Below are positions 1 through 10,409 of a stretch of DNA of 49,106 nt, one piece after another. A model generated the notes under the pieces. That model was given only the letters and a program-made list of their open reading frames with translations, had not been told where the DNA came from and did no database searches. Origin of the DNA: Sporanaerobacter acetigenes DSM 13106 (GTDB lineage: Bacteria; Bacillota; Clostridia; Tissierellales; Sporanaerobacteraceae); assembly GCF_900130025.1 (NCBI RefSeq), contig NZ_FQXR01000019.1, positions 1 to 49,106 of the forward strand, written 5' to 3'. A program made the position numbers and the translations under genes. Position 1 is the first letter of the stretch; each line of letters opens with the position of its first letter.

Positions 1-219
1 AATGCGCTTTATTTTTCACCAAAATATATATGGATAGATGTACTTAATGAAAAGGGCAAATTAGTTACTTTAGATTATAAAGACTATAGAGAGGGTATAC
101 AAAGTTTAGATGTATTGTTTATTCCTAAAGAGTCAGATTACTCATTTGTTGTTGAGGAAGTAAAGAGCCCATTGTCAAGACTTTTGAAAAGGATAAAAAT
201 AAAGGGACTATTTAAATAA
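1..219 (+). CDS. C-terminal end of an unrecognised protein (partial, cut by window start)
   Basis: An open frame runs from the first base to a TAA, giving the last 72 residues of a protein whose start lies outside the window. The tail ends in a basic stretch (KRIKIKGLFK). I recognise no domain in this piece; the mix of beta-prone segments (YIWIDVL, SYSFVVEEV-like) could come from an extracellular or enzyme C-terminus, but that is a guess. It converges on the lipoprotein gene, and its stop codon lies inside the shared terminator hairpin. Codon use matches the neighbours. Confidence 0.6.
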   Translation, partial: NALYFSPKYIWIDVLNEKGKLVTLDYKDYREGIQSLDVLFIPKESDYSFVVEEVKSPLSRLLKRIKIKGLFK

Positions 220-230
220 GTCCCTTAATT
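202..230. terminator. Bidirectional intrinsic terminator
   Basis: An 8-bp perfect stem (AAGGGACT / AGTCCCTT, 202-209 and 219-226) encloses a 9-nt AT loop. Reading on the minus strand it is followed by TATTTTTAT, a good T tract. It contains the stop codons of both convergent genes and so probably ends both transcripts. Confidence 0.7.
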
Positions 231-1805
231 TGTGTTCAATTTTAATTTGCTTAAATCTATAGAATATATAATATGTCTTTTGCTATTTTCTATAGGAGGG
301 GATAAACTTATATATCCCTTATTTAATTCTTCATCGTAAAACAATTTGTCACCAGTTATATTTGCAAATTCTTTAAATGAATTGTCTTTAATATTGTATT
401 TCACAAGGGTATAATCATTGTTGCAAGAGTTCTTTGCAATTATAATCAAATTTTCCGAATTAAGTTTTACATAGTTTTTGACATTTAAATCTGTTTCTTT
501 TTGTACCAATGCCTCTTTTAAATCATAACTATATAGGTTATCTTCGTTTTTATCATGAATATTTTTCAGATAAAGTATTTTATCATCATTTAAGAAGTTT
601 GCACTATATCCTTCATCTAATTTTTTTAGCGTAGTTCCGTCTTTTGTCAAATAAATGTTTTGATTTAGCTCACCTTCATCAAATTCTGTGAATACAATTA
701 AATCACCATTTATATCAAAATTAGATATATTTTTAGGAGTAGTAAAAATATTTTCTAAACTGTTGTCTTTGATATTGTATGAAAACATTGTGGATTTATC
801 CTTTGCATTATTGTCCATAAAACATAGTGTGGAATTGTCTTTCCAACTTATATTCCAAGTATGATTGTATCCAATAGGTGTTATTTTATTTGTTATTTTA
901 TCTTTCATATTTATTAAATAAATATCAGTTTCATTTTCGTCATTTTCAATCAAAGAGATATAATTGTTATCTGGATTAAATATTGCTGAATAGATAGAAT
1001 CATTTGTTTCATAAATCTTTTCTTTTTCTTTAGTCTCTAAATTGTAGAGCCAAAGTACATTGCTAGTTGTTGAGTCATTAGAATGCTCTTGTTTGTATAG
1101 CAAGTATTTTTTAGGTACATAATCTATAATTAGCCCATCATCTATATAGTCGGAAACAATATTTCTGTTAGAGGACAGAATTTCTCCTGTAAGGGCATCT
1201 GCTTTTACAGATAAGTTTACCAATGGTGCTTTTAAATTTTCTTTATCAAAGATATTGTTGAAAGAAATATTCCAAACAAAACTGTCTTTATTGCGAACTA
1301 GATTTACTTCTGGTATAGTGTTTGGTGATATTTTAAAATGAGAATATATTTTGTTAAGAGTTTGAGTTTTTCCAAATTTCAATTCTATAGGTTTATAATT
1401 TTGGTTGATTATATTGAATTTAAAATTTTTCAAACTTTCATTGTCCAAATCATATAGAACAATATTTGCTTGAGGTATTACAAGTTGAGTTTTATCATCT
1501 TCCAACAGTCTATTAGTATAAATATTTATTTCATTGTCTGATTTAGTTATTTTATCTATGGTGACTCCAGAGCATTCTACAAGGCCCAGAGAAGCTAGCA
1601 ATTTGGTTTTGCCATCTTTAGTGTTCAGTTCTACATTTGGTTCTATTGTCTGATATCCTTTAGATAAGACAATTTTTTCTATTTTGTACCCAATGGGTTT
1701 TTCTTCAAGTTTCTCGCTAGATTCAAGTTTGTGAGTAGTGTTGTTACATGAAACTAGTAATAAAATTAATAATGTGATAAATATTAGTAGAAGTATTTTT
1801 TTCAT
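225..1805 (-). CDS. Lipoprotein with PepSY-like and beta-propeller-like regions
   Basis: A 526-residue exported lipoprotein. The N-terminus is a lysine pair, a long hydrophobic run and a lipobox L-V-S-C with lipidation at Cys20, so it should sit on the outer face of the membrane. Residues about 30-220 include a segment ending LSVKADALTGEI, which resembles PepSY/YcdB-type repeats. Residues about 235-520 carry repeated blades of the type IYLINMKDKI or LYSYDLKE, with aspartate-rich turns, as in TolB/WD40-like propellers. The start is firm: a strong AAGGAGG lies just upstream of the ATG. The family is an inference from pattern and the ligand is unknown. It is monocistronic and divergent from uvrB. 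Confidence 0.7.
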   Translation of the reverse strand: MKKILLLIFITLLILLLVSCNNTTHKLESSEKLEEKPIGYKIEKIVLSKGYQTIEPNVELNTKDGKTKLLASLGLVECSGVTIDKITKSDNEINIYTNRLLEDDKTQLVIPQANIVLYDLDNESLKNFKFNIINQNYKPIELKFGKTQTLNKIYSHFKISPNTIPEVNLVRNKDSFVWNISFNNIFDKENLKAPLVNLSVKADALTGEILSSNRNIVSDYIDDGLIIDYVPKKYLLYKQEHSNDSTTSNVLWLYNLETKEKEKIYETNDSIYSAIFNPDNNYISLIENDENETDIYLINMKDKITNKITPIGYNHTWNISWKDNSTLCFMDNNAKDKSTMFSYNIKDNSLENIFTTPKNISNFDINGDLIVFTEFDEGELNQNIYLTKDGTTLKKLDEGYSANFLNDDKILYLKNIHDKNEDNLYSYDLKEALVQKETDLNVKNYVKLNSENLIIIAKNSCNNDYTLVKYNIKDNSFKEFANITGDKLFYDEELNKGYISLSPPIENSKRHIIYSIDLSKLKLNTN

Positions 1806-1905
1806 TTAAGCCGCCTCCTTCTCTAATAGTTTATACTATTCAACAAAGAAGTTCAATTACCTTTTTTATTGAAATTTTTATTGGGAGAATTATTTTAAAA
1901 TCCCT

Positions 1906-1933
1906 TTGACATTAAAGATAAATAGATTATAAT
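1906..1933 (+). promoter_or_regulatory. Sigma-A promoter of uvrBA
   Basis: A consensus -35 TTGACA (1906-1911) and a consensus -10 TATAAT (1928-1933) are separated by 16 bp. Transcription should start near 1940, inside or just before the LexA box. Confidence 0.8.
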
Positions 1934-1946
1934 TTAATAATAGGAA

Positions 1947-1960
1947 CGAACGCACGTTCA
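1947..1960 (+). promoter_or_regulatory. LexA (DinR) SOS box
   Basis: CGAACGCACGTTCA matches the Gram-positive LexA consensus CGAAC-N4-GTTCG with one mismatch at the last base. It lies about 14 bp downstream of the -10 hexamer, where a bound repressor would block initiation. uvrBA is a classic SOS operon in Firmicutes, so the prediction fits the gene. Confidence 0.8.
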
Positions 1961-1979
1961 AACAAAAGAGGTGAATGTT

Positions 1980-3944
1980 TTGAATAAATTTAAGATAAAA
2001 TCGGACTTTAAACCTACTGGTGATCAGCCAAAGGCTATAGAAAAACTTTCTCAAGGAATATTAAATGGGGAAAAATATCAGACTCTTTTAGGAGTGACGG
2101 GTTCTGGGAAAACTTTTACTATGGCAAATATCATTGAAAATGCACAAAAACCTACATTGGTTATAGCTCATAACAAGACATTGGCTTATCAATTGGCCAG
2201 TGAGTTTAGAGAATTTTTTCCTGACAGTGCAGTAGAGTATTTTGTCAGCTACTATGACTATTATCAACCAGAAGCCTATGTACCTCAGACAGATACCTAT
2301 ATTGAAAAAGATGCCTCCATAAATGATGAAATAGATAAATTAAGACACTCTGCTACAGCTGCTCTTTTTGAGAGAAAAGATGTGATTATAGTTTCTAGTG
2401 TGTCTTGTATATATGGATTAGGGGATCCTATTGACTATGAAAATTTAGTGATTTCCATAAGGCCAGGGATGATAAAGGATAGAGATGAAATCATAAGAAA
2501 ACTTGTAGATATTCAATATGTAAGAAATGATATCAATTTTACAAGGGGAACTTTTAGAGTTCGAGGAGATGTACTGGAAATATTTCCAGCTTCATCTAGT
2601 GAAAATACCATTAGAGTTGAATTTTTTGGGGATGAAATAGACAGAATTGTAGAAGTAAATTATCTTACAGGAGAAATTATAGGACTTAGAAGTCATGTCT
2701 CTATTTTTCCTGCTTCTCACTTTGCTACTTCCGAAGAAAAAGTTGAAAGGGCAATAGTGACAATTGAGGAAGAGTTAGAAGAAAGGTTGAGAGAACTTAA
2801 AAGTCAAGATAAGCTTTTGGAGGCTCAAAGATTAGAACAGAGAACTAGATATGATATTGAAATGCTCAAGGAAATGGGATACTGTCAAGGAATAGAAAAC
2901 TACTCTAGACATATAAGTGGAAGGTCAGAGGGTAGTAGACCATATACACTTATTGATTATTTTCCAAAAGATTTTTTGATAATAGTAGATGAATCTCATG
3001 TGACTATTCCCCAAATCAGGGGTATGTATGAAGGGGACAAATCCAGAAAGACTACTCTTGTAGAGTATGGATTTAGACTTCCATCAGCGTTGGATAATAG
3101 ACCTTTGAAATTTAATGAATTTGAAGAACATATAAATCAAATAGTATTTGTCAGTGCAACTCCAGGGCCCTATGAATTGGAACATTCTGAAAGTGTAGTA
3201 GAGCAAATCATAAGGCCTACAGGTCTACTTGATCCAGAAATTGAAGTACGACCTACAGAAAATCAAATTGATGATTTAGTTGCAGAAATAAGGAAGAGAG
3301 AAAAGAAAAAAGAAAGAGTACTTGTGACTACTTTGACTAAAAAAATGTCAGAAGATCTTACAAACTATTTTAAAGAAATAGGTATAAAGGTCACGTATCT
3401 TCATTCGGATATAGATACTATTGAAAGAATGGAAATCATAAGGGATTTGAGACTTGGAAAGTATGATGTATTGGTAGGAATAAATCTTTTGAGAGAAGGA
3501 CTTGATTTGCCAGAAGTTTCACTTGTAGCAATACTTGATGCAGATAAAGAGGGATTTTTAAGATCAGAGACTTCTTTGATTCAAACTATAGGGAGAACTG
3601 CAAGAAATTCTTCTGGAAAAGTAATCATGTATGGAGATACTATCACAAGGTCTATGAAAAAAGCCATAGATGAAACCAATAGAAGAAGAAAAATTCAAGA
3701 TGAGTACAACAAAGAGCATAGTATCACACCAAAGACAATAGTTAAGGCTGTAAGAGATGTGATTGAAGCTACTAAAGTTGTAGAAGAAGATGAAAAATAT
3801 GAAGATGTGAAGATGTCCAAAGAAGAAATAGAAAATATCATTGAAGGGCTTAAAGATGAAATGCTTAAAGAAGCAGAATCTTTAAATTTTGAAAGAGCTG
3901 CCGAAATAAGAGACAAGATAATGGAGTTAAAGAAGATGCTCTAG
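1980..3944 (+). CDS. uvrB: Excinuclease ABC subunit B
   Basis: UvrB is the damage-verifying helicase-like subunit of nucleotide excision repair; it receives DNA from UvrA and recruits UvrC. The 654-residue product has the Walker A motif GVTGSGKT (about 38-45), the aromatic beta-hairpin [12 protein letters not shown] (about 92-103), a DESH Walker B box, helicase motifs ending QTIGRTARN, and the C-terminal UVR helix pair ([13 protein letters not shown]) that binds UvrC. I chose the TTG at 1980 because GAGGTG sits 6 nt ahead; an upstream GTG at 1971 overlaps that ribosome site. The gene is first in an operon with uvrA, 16 bp apart, behind an SOS box. Confidence 0.97.
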   Translation: MNKFKIKSDFKPTGDQPKAIEKLSQGILNGEKYQTLLGVTGSGKTFTMANIIENAQKPTLVIAHNKTLAYQLASEFREFFPDSAVEYFVSYYDYYQPEAYVPQTDTYIEKDASINDEIDKLRHSATAALFERKDVIIVSSVSCIYGLGDPIDYENLVISIRPGMIKDRDEIIRKLVDIQYVRNDINFTRGTFRVRGDVLEIFPASSSENTIRVEFFGDEIDRIVEVNYLTGEIIGLRSHVSIFPASHFATSEEKVERAIVTIEEELEERLRELKSQDKLLEAQRLEQRTRYDIEMLKEMGYCQGIENYSRHISGRSEGSRPYTLIDYFPKDFLIIVDESHVTIPQIRGMYEGDKSRKTTLVEYGFRLPSALDNRPLKFNEFEEHINQIVFVSATPGPYELEHSESVVEQIIRPTGLLDPEIEVRPTENQIDDLVAEIRKREKKKERVLVTTLTKKMSEDLTNYFKEIGIKVTYLHSDIDTIERMEIIRDLRLGKYDVLVGINLLREGLDLPEVSLVAILDADKEGFLRSETSLIQTIGRTARNSSGKVIMYGDTITRSMKKAIDETNRRRKIQDEYNKEHSITPKTIVKAVRDVIEATKVVEEDEKYEDVKMSKEEIENIIEGLKDEMLKEAESLNFERAAEIRDKIMELKKML

Positions 3945-3960
3945 TTGAAGGGGTGATTAA

Positions 3961-6780
3961 ATGTCAAAAGATAAGATAATTATAAAAGGAGCAAGAGAAC
4001 ATAATTTGAAAAATGTGAATTTGGAACTTCCACGAGATGAATTCATAGTCATAACAGGGCTTAGCGGTTCTGGAAAGTCATCTTTGGCTTTTGATACTAT
4101 TTATGCAGAAGGTCAAAGAAGATATGTAGAAAGTCTTTCTGCCTATGCAAGACAGTTTTTAGGTCAGATGGAAAAGCCTGATTTGGATTATATTGAGGGG
4201 CTTTCTCCAGCCATATCTATAGATCAGAAGACAACAAGCAAAAATCCCAGATCTACTGTAGGAACTGTGACGGAGATTTATGATTATTTGAGACTTCTCT
4301 TTGCAAGAATTGGGACACCTTATTGCTATAAATGTGGAAAAGAAATAACCAGTCAAACAGTAGATCAAATGGTAGACAAGATAATGGAATTGGAAGATAG
4401 GACAAAGATTCAAATACTTGCTCCTGTAATTAGAGGGAAAAAAGGAGAACATCAAAAGGTATTAGAGTCTATAAAAAAAGAAGGATTTATAAGAGTAGTA
4501 GTAGATGGAGAAATGCATGAAATTACTGATGAGATATCGTTAGAAAAAAATAAAAAGCATAATATAGAGATAGTCATTGATAGAATTGTTGTGAAGGAAG
4601 GTATTGAAGGCAGAGTTGCTGATTCTATAGAGACAGCACTTAAACTTTCTGATGGACTAGTTATAGTGGATATCATAGATGGAGATAAGATGTTGTTTAG
4701 TCAAAAATTGGCTTGCCCTGATTGTGGAGTAGTCATTGAAGAACTTTCTCCAAGGATGTTTTCTTTTAACAGCCCTTTTGGAATGTGCCCAACTTGCAAT
4801 GGCATAGGGTATTACAAAAAAATAGATAAAGATCTTGTCATCCCCAATCCTTCTTTGAGTATAAATGAAGGTGGTCTTGCTCCATATAGCAATTCGGGAG
4901 AAAATACTTATTATTATCAAATATTTAAAACCTTGGGAGAAATTCATAGTTTCAGTATGGATGCGCCTTTAAAGGATGCACCAAGTGAATTTTTAGATGA
5001 ACTATTGTATGGTACAGATAGAGTTATAAGTTTTAATTTTGAGAGTCATTTTACTGGTCCTAGATCTTATAAGGGAACTTTTGAAGGAATCATACCAAAT
5101 TTAGAGAGAAGATATAGAGAAACTAATTCTGATTACATGAGGGATAGAATAGATGAATTTATGGCTGAAAATCCATGCCCTCATTGTCATGGGAAAAGAC
5201 TTAAAGAAGAAGTTTTAGCAGTTAGGATAAATGGATTGAATATAGCAGAAGTGACGGATTTATCTATTAGAGAATCACTAAAATTCTTTGAAAATTTGAA
5301 ACTCACTGAAAGACAAGAGCTTATAGCCCATCAGATACTTAAAGAAATAGTAGAGAGACTTAAATTTTTGCAAGATGTTGGTCTAAATTATTTGACCCTT
5401 TCTAGAAGTGCTGGTACTCTTTCGGGAGGAGAATCTCAAAGAATAAGATTAGCAACTCAGATAGGTTCTAGCCTTGTAGGAGTAGTATATGTTCTTGATG
5501 AACCTAGTATTGGACTTCATCAAAGAGATAATGCAAAACTTCTTAAAACTCTTAGAAATTTAACGGATTTAGGGAATACCCTTATTGTTGTAGAACATGA
5601 TGAAGAAACTATGTATAGTGCAGATTATATCGTGGATGTAGGTCCTGGAGCTGGTACACATGGGGGATATATAGTAGCTGAGGGAACTGTTGAAGATATA
5701 AAGAAATCAGAAGAATCCATTACAGGTCAATATCTTTCAGGAAGAAAGAAAATTGAAGTACCTGCAAATAGAAGAAAACCTAATGGAAAATGGGTTGAAA
5801 TAATAGGTGCTAATGAAAACAATTTAAAAAATATTGATGTAAAAATACCTTTAGGGGTTTTCACTTGTATCACTGGAGTTTCTGGCTCTGGTAAAAGTAC
5901 CCTTATAAATGAGATATTATATAAAAGTCTTGCAGGACAATTAAATGGAGCAAAGGTAAAACCAGGGAAACATAAGAAAATAAAAGGCCTTAAAAATCTT
6001 GACAAGGTAATAGAAATAGACCAGTCTCCTATAGGAAGAACTCCAAGATCTAATCCTGCTACTTATACAGGGGTATTTGACTATATAAGAGATGTATTTG
6101 CCATGACTACAGAAGCAAAGATGAGAGGGTACAACAAAGGCAGATTCAGCTTCAATGTAAAGGGAGGAAGATGTGAAGCCTGCAATGGAGATGGAATCAT
6201 AAAAATAGAGATGCATTTTTTGCCTGATGTATATGTTCCATGTGAAGTATGTAAAGGGAAAAGATACAATAGAGAGACTCTTCAAGTCAAGTACAAGGGA
6301 AAAACTATATCTGATGTATTGGATATGACTGTGGAGGAGGCATTGGAGTTTTTTGAAAATATCCCAAATATAAATAGAAAACTTCAAACTTTATATGATG
6401 TAGGGCTAGGATATATAAAACTTGGTCAACCTTCTACACAGCTTTCTGGAGGAGAGGCCCAAAGAGTGAAACTTGCCACAGAACTAAGCAAGAGAAGTAC
6501 TGGAAAGACCCTCTATATACTAGATGAACCTACAACAGGACTTCATATGGCTGATATTCACAAGCTCATTCAAGTGCTAGACAGATTGGTGGAAAACGGA
6601 AATTCAGTAGTAGTCATTGAACACAATTTAGATGTGATAAAGACTGCAGATTATATTATAGATTTAGGTCCAGAAGGCGGGGATGAAGGAGGAACTATTG
6701 TTGCAACAGGAACCCCAGAGGAAGTAACTAAAGTGGATGCTTCATATACTGGACAATTTTTGAAAGAAGTTTTAAAATAA
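3961..6780 (+). CDS. uvrA: Excinuclease ABC subunit A
   Basis: UvrA is the ABC-type ATPase that first recognises DNA lesions and loads UvrB. The 939-residue length is usual for the family. Two ATPase modules are visible: Walker [10 protein letters not shown] (about 32-40) and GVSGSGKST (about 640), with signatures [12 protein letters not shown] and [12 protein letters not shown]. Zinc-binding pairs are present: CYKCGKE with [13 protein letters not shown], and CEACNGDG with CEVCKGKR. The ATG is preceded by AAGGGGTG. It shares the SOS-controlled promoter of uvrB. Confidence 0.97.
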   Translation: MSKDKIIIKGAREHNLKNVNLELPRDEFIVITGLSGSGKSSLAFDTIYAEGQRRYVESLSAYARQFLGQMEKPDLDYIEGLSPAISIDQKTTSKNPRSTVGTVTEIYDYLRLLFARIGTPYCYKCGKEITSQTVDQMVDKIMELEDRTKIQILAPVIRGKKGEHQKVLESIKKEGFIRVVVDGEMHEITDEISLEKNKKHNIEIVIDRIVVKEGIEGRVADSIETALKLSDGLVIVDIIDGDKMLFSQKLACPDCGVVIEELSPRMFSFNSPFGMCPTCNGIGYYKKIDKDLVIPNPSLSINEGGLAPYSNSGENTYYYQIFKTLGEIHSFSMDAPLKDAPSEFLDELLYGTDRVISFNFESHFTGPRSYKGTFEGIIPNLERRYRETNSDYMRDRIDEFMAENPCPHCHGKRLKEEVLAVRINGLNIAEVTDLSIRESLKFFENLKLTERQELIAHQILKEIVERLKFLQDVGLNYLTLSRSAGTLSGGESQRIRLATQIGSSLVGVVYVLDEPSIGLHQRDNAKLLKTLRNLTDLGNTLIVVEHDEETMYSADYIVDVGPGAGTHGGYIVAEGTVEDIKKSEESITGQYLSGRKKIEVPANRRKPNGKWVEIIGANENNLKNIDVKIPLGVFTCITGVSGSGKSTLINEILYKSLAGQLNGAKVKPGKHKKIKGLKNLDKVIEIDQSPIGRTPRSNPATYTGVFDYIRDVFAMTTEAKMRGYNKGRFSFNVKGGRCEACNGDGIIKIEMHFLPDVYVPCEVCKGKRYNRETLQVKYKGKTISDVLDMTVEEALEFFENIPNINRKLQTLYDVGLGYIKLGQPSTQLSGGEAQRVKLATELSKRSTGKTLYILDEPTTGLHMADIHKLIQVLDRLVENGNSVVVIEHNLDVIKTADYIIDLGPEGGDEGGTIVATGTPEEVTKVDASYTGQFLKEVLK

Positions 6781-6834
6781 ATTCATGTTTAAATCCTCTA
6801 TTTTTGTCCATACTCTCTATTGGGAGGGATATGG

Positions 6835-7383
6835 ATGAAAAAGAGGATTCTTTGTTTTATAATGCTTTTTTATTTAATATTTGCATTGTACACTATGGTT
6901 TTTTCTCAAAATAATTACAATAAAATAGATGTTTCTTTTAAAGATATTGTTTTAAAGGGTCAAGGAGGAATATATAATTTACATGGAGAAACTTTTTATT
7001 ATAACAATAAACTTTATGCTCCAGTTTCAAATGTGATAAAAGCTCTAGGAGGAGAAGGAATATTAAATAAAGAAGAAAATGAGATAACTATAAGAAATTA
7101 TAAGGATTTTCCTGAATGCAATAGTTTAAAGGGAGAAGTGTTTGCCTACGGTATGATAATGAGTATTGATTATCAATCTAGAAAACTAGAAATAGAACAG
7201 TATTTAGATGATAATAGCATAGAATTACCTTCTAAACTAGAAGTTAAAAAAGATGTGAATATAATATTGGAGAGAAATGACAAGAAGATGAATTTGGATT
7301 TTGCCGATTTGAAAGCTGGAGATAGAATAGGCCTTATTTTAGATAAAGAAAAAAATGTAAGAGCAATCATTTTGTCTAAATAG
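6835..7383 (+). CDS. Small secreted or membrane-anchored protein, amine-oxidase-N-like
   Basis: A 182-residue protein of unknown function. The N-terminus (MKKRILCFIMLFYLIFALYT) is a signal peptide or signal anchor without a lipobox. Residues about 50-85 (YYNNKLYAPVSNVIKALGG, then NEITI) resemble the copper-amine-oxidase N-terminal-like domain common in clostridial surface proteins. The second half is a beta-rich segment with two aspartate-glycine turns (DLKAGDRIGLIL). I chose the ATG at 6835, with GGGAGG 6-7 nt ahead, over a TTG at 6820 that overlaps that site. It follows uvrA and precedes the eutH-like gene; no functional link is evident. Confidence 0.6.
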   Translation: MKKRILCFIMLFYLIFALYTMVFSQNNYNKIDVSFKDIVLKGQGGIYNLHGETFYYNNKLYAPVSNVIKALGGEGILNKEENEITIRNYKDFPECNSLKGEVFAYGMIMSIDYQSRKLEIEQYLDDNSIELPSKLEVKKDVNIILERNDKKMNLDFADLKAGDRIGLILDKEKNVRAIILSK

Positions 7384-7467
7384 AGTTTCATAAAAAGTAT
7401 AGCAAAATCATCTACTTTCTGATACAATATCATTGCAATATTTATTATGGACAGAAAGAGGTATTTT

Positions 7468-8559
7468 ATGAGCCAAGTTGTATTTTATATAATAATATTT
7501 TTTTCAATATTAGGAGCTATAGACAAATTGCTGGGGAACAAGCTGGGACTTGGTATAAAGTTTGAGGAAGGCTTTAAAGGCATGGGGAGTCTTGCAATGA
7601 CTATGATAGGTATATATTGTCTTTCGCCTGTCATAGCTCATTATTTTTTGTCTTTTTTGTTGCCTCTATCAAGGGCAACAGGAGCAGATCCTTCTATTTT
7701 TATAGGCAGTATTTTAGCTTGTGACATGGGAGGATATACGGCAGCTGTAGAGATTGCAGCCAATGAGGAAATGGCAAAGTTTTCTGGAATCATTCTAGCT
7801 TCTATGATGGGAGCTACTATATCTTTTACTATACCTGTTGCTACAAATATATTGTCCGAGGAGGATTTTGATTATTTTGCAAAAGGTGTATTGTCTGGAA
7901 TAGTTACTATACCTGTTGGATGCTTTATAGGTGGACTAGCTATGGGATTAGCTATTAAAGACATATTTATAAATACAATTCCAATTGTAGTATTGTCTGT
8001 AGTTATAGCTATATGTCTTGTAAAGATCAAAGAAAAAATCGTGAAATTATTTATAAATATAGGTAAAGTAATATTTTTTATAAGTATCGTTGGACTTATA
8101 TTGAGTATATTGGAATTTGTAATTGGCATAAATATAGTGCCTGGAATGATACCTTTTGAAGAGGGAGTTGTAGTAGTGGGGAAAATAGCAGTTATATTGT
8201 CGGGAGCTTATCCTTTGATTTATTTTCTATCGAAGGTATTGGCAAAAGGATTGTCGAGTTTAAGTGATAAGTTAGGGGTAAACGATATTTCTATACTAGG
8301 TCTTATAACTTCTTTGGCCAACAATGTACCAACTCTTGGAATTTTAAGGAACATGGATTGGAAAGGCAAGATAATAAACTCGGCTTTTGTAGTAAGTGGT
8401 GCTTTTACTTTTGGAGGCCAATTGGGGTTTGTTTCAGGTGTTTCTGAAGACATGGTAATACCTTTTATATTTGCTAAACTTGCAGCAGGATTCAGTGGAA
8501 TACTTGTTGCTATGTTCTTTATAAAGTTAGAAGAGAAAAACAGAAAAAGTGTGATATAA
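7468..8559 (+). CDS. eutH: EutH-family ethanolamine transporter-like protein
   Basis: An integral membrane protein of 363 residues with about ten hydrophobic helices. The segments GSILACDMGGYTAAVEIA and LITSLANNVPTLGI are typical of EutH, which brings ethanolamine into the cell. No ammonia-lyase (EutBC), microcompartment shell or other eut gene is present here, so the substrate could differ from ethanolamine. The start is taken at the ATG at 7468, with AGAGGT ahead; an ATG at 7447 has no good ribosome site. Downstream, 36 bp away, is the aminopeptidase gene. Confidence 0.75.
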   Translation: MSQVVFYIIIFFSILGAIDKLLGNKLGLGIKFEEGFKGMGSLAMTMIGIYCLSPVIAHYFLSFLLPLSRATGADPSIFIGSILACDMGGYTAAVEIAANEEMAKFSGIILASMMGATISFTIPVATNILSEEDFDYFAKGVLSGIVTIPVGCFIGGLAMGLAIKDIFINTIPIVVLSVVIAICLVKIKEKIVKLFINIGKVIFFISIVGLILSILEFVIGINIVPGMIPFEEGVVVVGKIAVILSGAYPLIYFLSKVLAKGLSSLSDKLGVNDISILGLITSLANNVPTLGILRNMDWKGKIINSAFVVSGAFTFGGQLGFVSGVSEDMVIPFIFAKLAAGFSGILVAMFFIKLEEKNRKSVI

Positions 8560-8595
8560 TTATTTTGAGAATCTAAATATAAGGGGGTTAAAAAA

Positions 8596-10377
8596 ATGAG
8601 TACCATAAATGAAAGAATAGCGTCTCTAAGAAGTTTAATGAAAGAAAGAGGGATAGATGCCTATATAATACCGACCTATGACCCTCATCAAAGTGAATAT
8701 GTAGGAGATCATTGGAAGACAAGAGTTTGGATATCTGGATTTACAGGCTCAGCAGGGACTGTTGTCATAACAATGAAGGAAGCAGGATTGTGGACAGATG
8801 GTAGATATTTTATACAAGCAGCAAATCAAATCAAAGATAGTGAAATAAAGCTTTTTAAAATGGGTATCCCAGGAGTTCCATCCTACATGGAATGGCTTAA
8901 AGAAAATTCAACTGAAGGTTCTAGTCTAGGATATGATGGAAAAGTATTCCCAGTTTCAGATGTAAAACAAATAGAAGATAAACTTTCAAGCAAAAATATA
9001 AAATTAGTTGAAGATTATGATCTTGTAGGAGAAATATGGGGAGATAGACCAGAGCTTCCAATGGATAAAATATTTATTTATGATGTAAAGTATACAGGAA
9101 AGAATCCAAAGGAAAAGATAAATGAAGTAAGAGAAAAAATGAAAAAAGTAGACGCTTCCTATTATGTATTGGGGAGCTTAGATGATATAGCTTGGGTCTA
9201 CAATATAAGAGGAAATGATGTTGAGTGCAACCCAGTAGTTACTTCTTATGGACTTATTTCTATGGATAAAGCTTATCTATTTGTTCATAAATCAAAAGTT
9301 CCTACAGAAGTTGAAAAGTACTTAAATGACAATGGTATAGAAGTAGTTGAATATGATGAAGTGAGAAAGTATGCTGAAAATATAAAAGAAAATTCTAGAG
9401 TGTTTATAGATCCAAGTAGAATAAACAAATGGTTATATAATGGCATACCAAGTAGTTGCAAGATAGTTGAAGGAAGAAATATCACTACAGATTTAAAAGC
9501 AGTTAAAAACTCAGTAGAAATAGGAAATTTAAAGAATTCTTATATAAAAGACGGAGTGGCATTGGTTAAATTTTTGTATTGGTTAGACCAAAATATAGGC
9601 AAAATTCCAATGTCAGAAATATCTGTTACTGAAAAATTGGAGGATTTCAGAAGAGAACAAAAAGATTTTGTGGAACCTAGTTTTGATACCATAGCTGGAT
9701 ACAAAGAGCATGCTGCTATGATGCACTATAGTGCTACAAAAGAATCTGATTATAGTCTTGAAAAAGAAGGAATGCTTCTAATTGATTCAGGTGGACAATA
9801 TTTAGATGGAACTACAGATATAACAAGAACTATAGTATTAGGTCCTATTTCAGAAGAAGAAAAGAAAGACTTTACTTTGACATTGAAAGGCCATATAAAT
9901 CTAATAAAGGCTAGATTCCTATATGGAGCAACAGGTTCAAATTTAGATGTGCTTTCAAGATTTCCATTGTGGCAAGAAGGTCTTGACTACAAATGTGGTA
10001 CAGGTCATGGAGTAGGATATTTCTTAAATGTTCATGAAGGGCCACATAGAATTTCACCAGCACCAAATACAGTTAGATTGGAAGAAGGAATGGTTGTAAC
10101 TATAGAACCAGGTGTATATAAAGAAGGGAAACATGGTATAAGAATTGAAAATGACGTAGTAGTTAAAAAAGACATTGAAACAGATTCAGGTCAATTTATG
10201 AAATTTGAAACTATATCTTATTGTCCAATAGATTTGGAAGGGGTAGATGTAGAACTATTAAATGAAAGTGAAAAACAATGGTTAAATAACTATCATGAAG
10301 AAGTTTACAAAAGATTATCTCCATATCTAGAAGGAGAAGAAAAAGAATGGTTGAGAAGAGAAACTAGAAATATATAA
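8596..10377 (+). CDS. Xaa-Pro aminopeptidase (M24B, aminopeptidase P family)
   Basis: A cytosolic dimetal peptidase that removes N-terminal residues linked to proline. The 593-residue protein has two creatinase-like N-terminal domains (first about 300 residues) and a C-terminal pita-bread catalytic domain. Metal ligands are visible: two aspartates in LDGTTDITR (near residue 405), histidine in GTGHGVGYFLNVHEGP (near 470), glutamate in EPGVY (near 503) and glutamate in IRIEND (near 515). The length matches the long, eukaryote-like subtype. The ATG follows AAGGGGG. A terminator closes the gene 4 bp after its stop. Confidence 0.93.
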   Translation: MSTINERIASLRSLMKERGIDAYIIPTYDPHQSEYVGDHWKTRVWISGFTGSAGTVVITMKEAGLWTDGRYFIQAANQIKDSEIKLFKMGIPGVPSYMEWLKENSTEGSSLGYDGKVFPVSDVKQIEDKLSSKNIKLVEDYDLVGEIWGDRPELPMDKIFIYDVKYTGKNPKEKINEVREKMKKVDASYYVLGSLDDIAWVYNIRGNDVECNPVVTSYGLISMDKAYLFVHKSKVPTEVEKYLNDNGIEVVEYDEVRKYAENIKENSRVFIDPSRINKWLYNGIPSSCKIVEGRNITTDLKAVKNSVEIGNLKNSYIKDGVALVKFLYWLDQNIGKIPMSEISVTEKLEDFRREQKDFVEPSFDTIAGYKEHAAMMHYSATKESDYSLEKEGMLLIDSGGQYLDGTTDITRTIVLGPISEEEKKDFTLTLKGHINLIKARFLYGATGSNLDVLSRFPLWQEGLDYKCGTGHGVGYFLNVHEGPHRISPAPNTVRLEEGMVVTIEPGVYKEGKHGIRIENDVVVKKDIETDSGQFMKFETISYCPIDLEGVDVELLNESEKQWLNNYHEEVYKRLSPYLEGEEKEWLRRETRNI

Positions 10378-10381
10378 GTAG

Positions 10382-10406
10382 AAAAGCTCCGCAAGGAGCT
10401 TTTTCT
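10382..10406. terminator. Bidirectional terminator between aminopeptidase and glnQ-like gene
   Basis: A 9-bp stem (AAAAGCTCC / GGAGCTTTT) with the tetraloop GCAA (10391-10394) is followed by a T run on the plus strand; the A run on the other side gives a T tract in the opposite direction. It serves two convergent genes. Confidence 0.85.
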
Positions 10407-10409
10407 ATT

